Assembly (NCBI GenBank): GCA_022592445.1 | Contig: JABYQR010000397.1 | Span: forward strand, 1 to 39,633 | Reading direction: 5' to 3' | DNA: 39,633 nt | Origin: Cytidiella melzeri | Lineage: Eukaryota > Basidiomycota > Agaricomycetes > Polyporales > Irpicaceae | Shown: positions 39,419-39,633 of the stretch, one piece after another | Numbering within the stretch: the stretch's first letter is position 1 | Layout of the letters: every line of letters begins with the position of its first letter | Position numbers and translations under genes: made by a program | The notes under the pieces: generated by a model | Databases searched by the model: none | Told to the model about the DNA's origin: nothing | The model's input: only the letters and a program-made list of their open reading frames with translations

Positions 39419-39633
39419 AAAACCGCGTTGATTTTGGCTGCCATCTCATCCATTTGCTTTTTCTGGATGTCCAGCATGTCCTTGAGAGCAGCAATCTTAG
39501 CATCCTTGTCATTGGATGCGTCTTGCTTTGGCGCAGTAGTGGTCGACGAGGTCGACGAGGTCGCAGCGACTTTTTGCCCCTTAGGGACACCTTGAAGCCG
39601 TTTCAGGCAAACTGCCCCCCAGTGACCCGTACC
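39419..39633 (-). pseudogene. Chromovirus D Gag, C-terminal end
   Basis: Reads GHWGAVCLKR at the edge, the second half of a CCHC zinc knuckle, then a Lys/Thr/Ser-rich part and a likely coiled coil (AALKDMLDIQKKQMDEMAAK). It ends at a TGA just before the protease. The rest of Gag lies beyond the window. Confidence 0.75.

Larger units (their letters stand above)
35475..39633 (-). mobile_element. Ty3/gypsy chromovirus D, decayed, 5' end outside the window
   Basis: Order on the minus strand from the right edge: end of Gag, protease, reverse transcriptase, RNase H, integrase with a C-terminal chromodomain, polypurine tract, 3' LTR. Several frameshifts. The chromodomain places it in the chromovirus group, whose integration is usually guided to heterochromatin. 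Confidence 0.95.

Overview
The window looks like a transposon-dense, probably heterochromatic stretch of a basidiomycete (Agaricomycetes-type) nuclear genome. Reasons: introns of about 50-100 bp with GT..AG ends; a fungal PLC-like, GPI-anchored phosphodiesterase; a eukaryotic elongation factor 2 (EF2) pseudogene that still has introns; chromodomain Ty3/gypsy, Ty1/copia, hAT and LINE elements. I saw no rRNA, tRNA, CRISPR or prokaryotic feature. The genus cannot be fixed from sequence alone; a Rhizoctonia-like fungus is only a guess.

Layout. 1-169: 3' end of a mobile element called E here, inserted in a decayed Ty3/gypsy element A (170-6241, minus strand; 5' LTR 5530-6241). Element A sits inside an LTR of family B (6242-6901). 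7142-10576: a hAT transposase pseudogene on the minus strand, interrupted by two solo-LTR-like insertions (F 7665-8237; C1 8329-9117). 10981-11973: 3' part of a PLC-like phosphodiesterase gene. 12590-13849: EF2 pseudogene on the minus strand, whose upstream part reappears at 32965-33040. Between the two EF2 parts lies one LINE (13864-32950) flanked by a 14-bp target-site duplication. The LINE was itself hit by a full-length copia element (15040-20297), solo LTR C2 (23060-23751), solo LTR A2 (23893-24605) and element E copy 2 (25556-28230). E copy 2 in turn holds solo LTR C3 (27228-28051). 33134-33593: a frameshifted small secreted-protein gene. 33686-34410: a second family B LTR with its leader. 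34696-39633: a decayed chromodomain gypsy element D on the minus strand, running off the window.

Every insertion into the LINE, and both insertions into the hAT gene, restores an open reading frame when it and one target-duplication copy are removed. The order is therefore unusually clear: EF2 copy, then LINE, then copia / C2 / A2 / E, then C3 inside E. No element looks autonomous: copia has three in-frame stops and the gypsy, LINE and hAT genes have several stops and frameshifts.

The most interesting points are: (1) LTR families C and D share a TATA box, then 64-65 nt to a splice-donor-like site, then a 60-68 nt intron-like unit bracketed by direct repeats; (2) element E carries its own TATA box and a Cys/His-rich 175-residue ORF; (3) copia has a primer-binding site matching the anticodon arm of initiator tRNA-Met; (4) EF2 is split by a LINE with exact target-site duplication.
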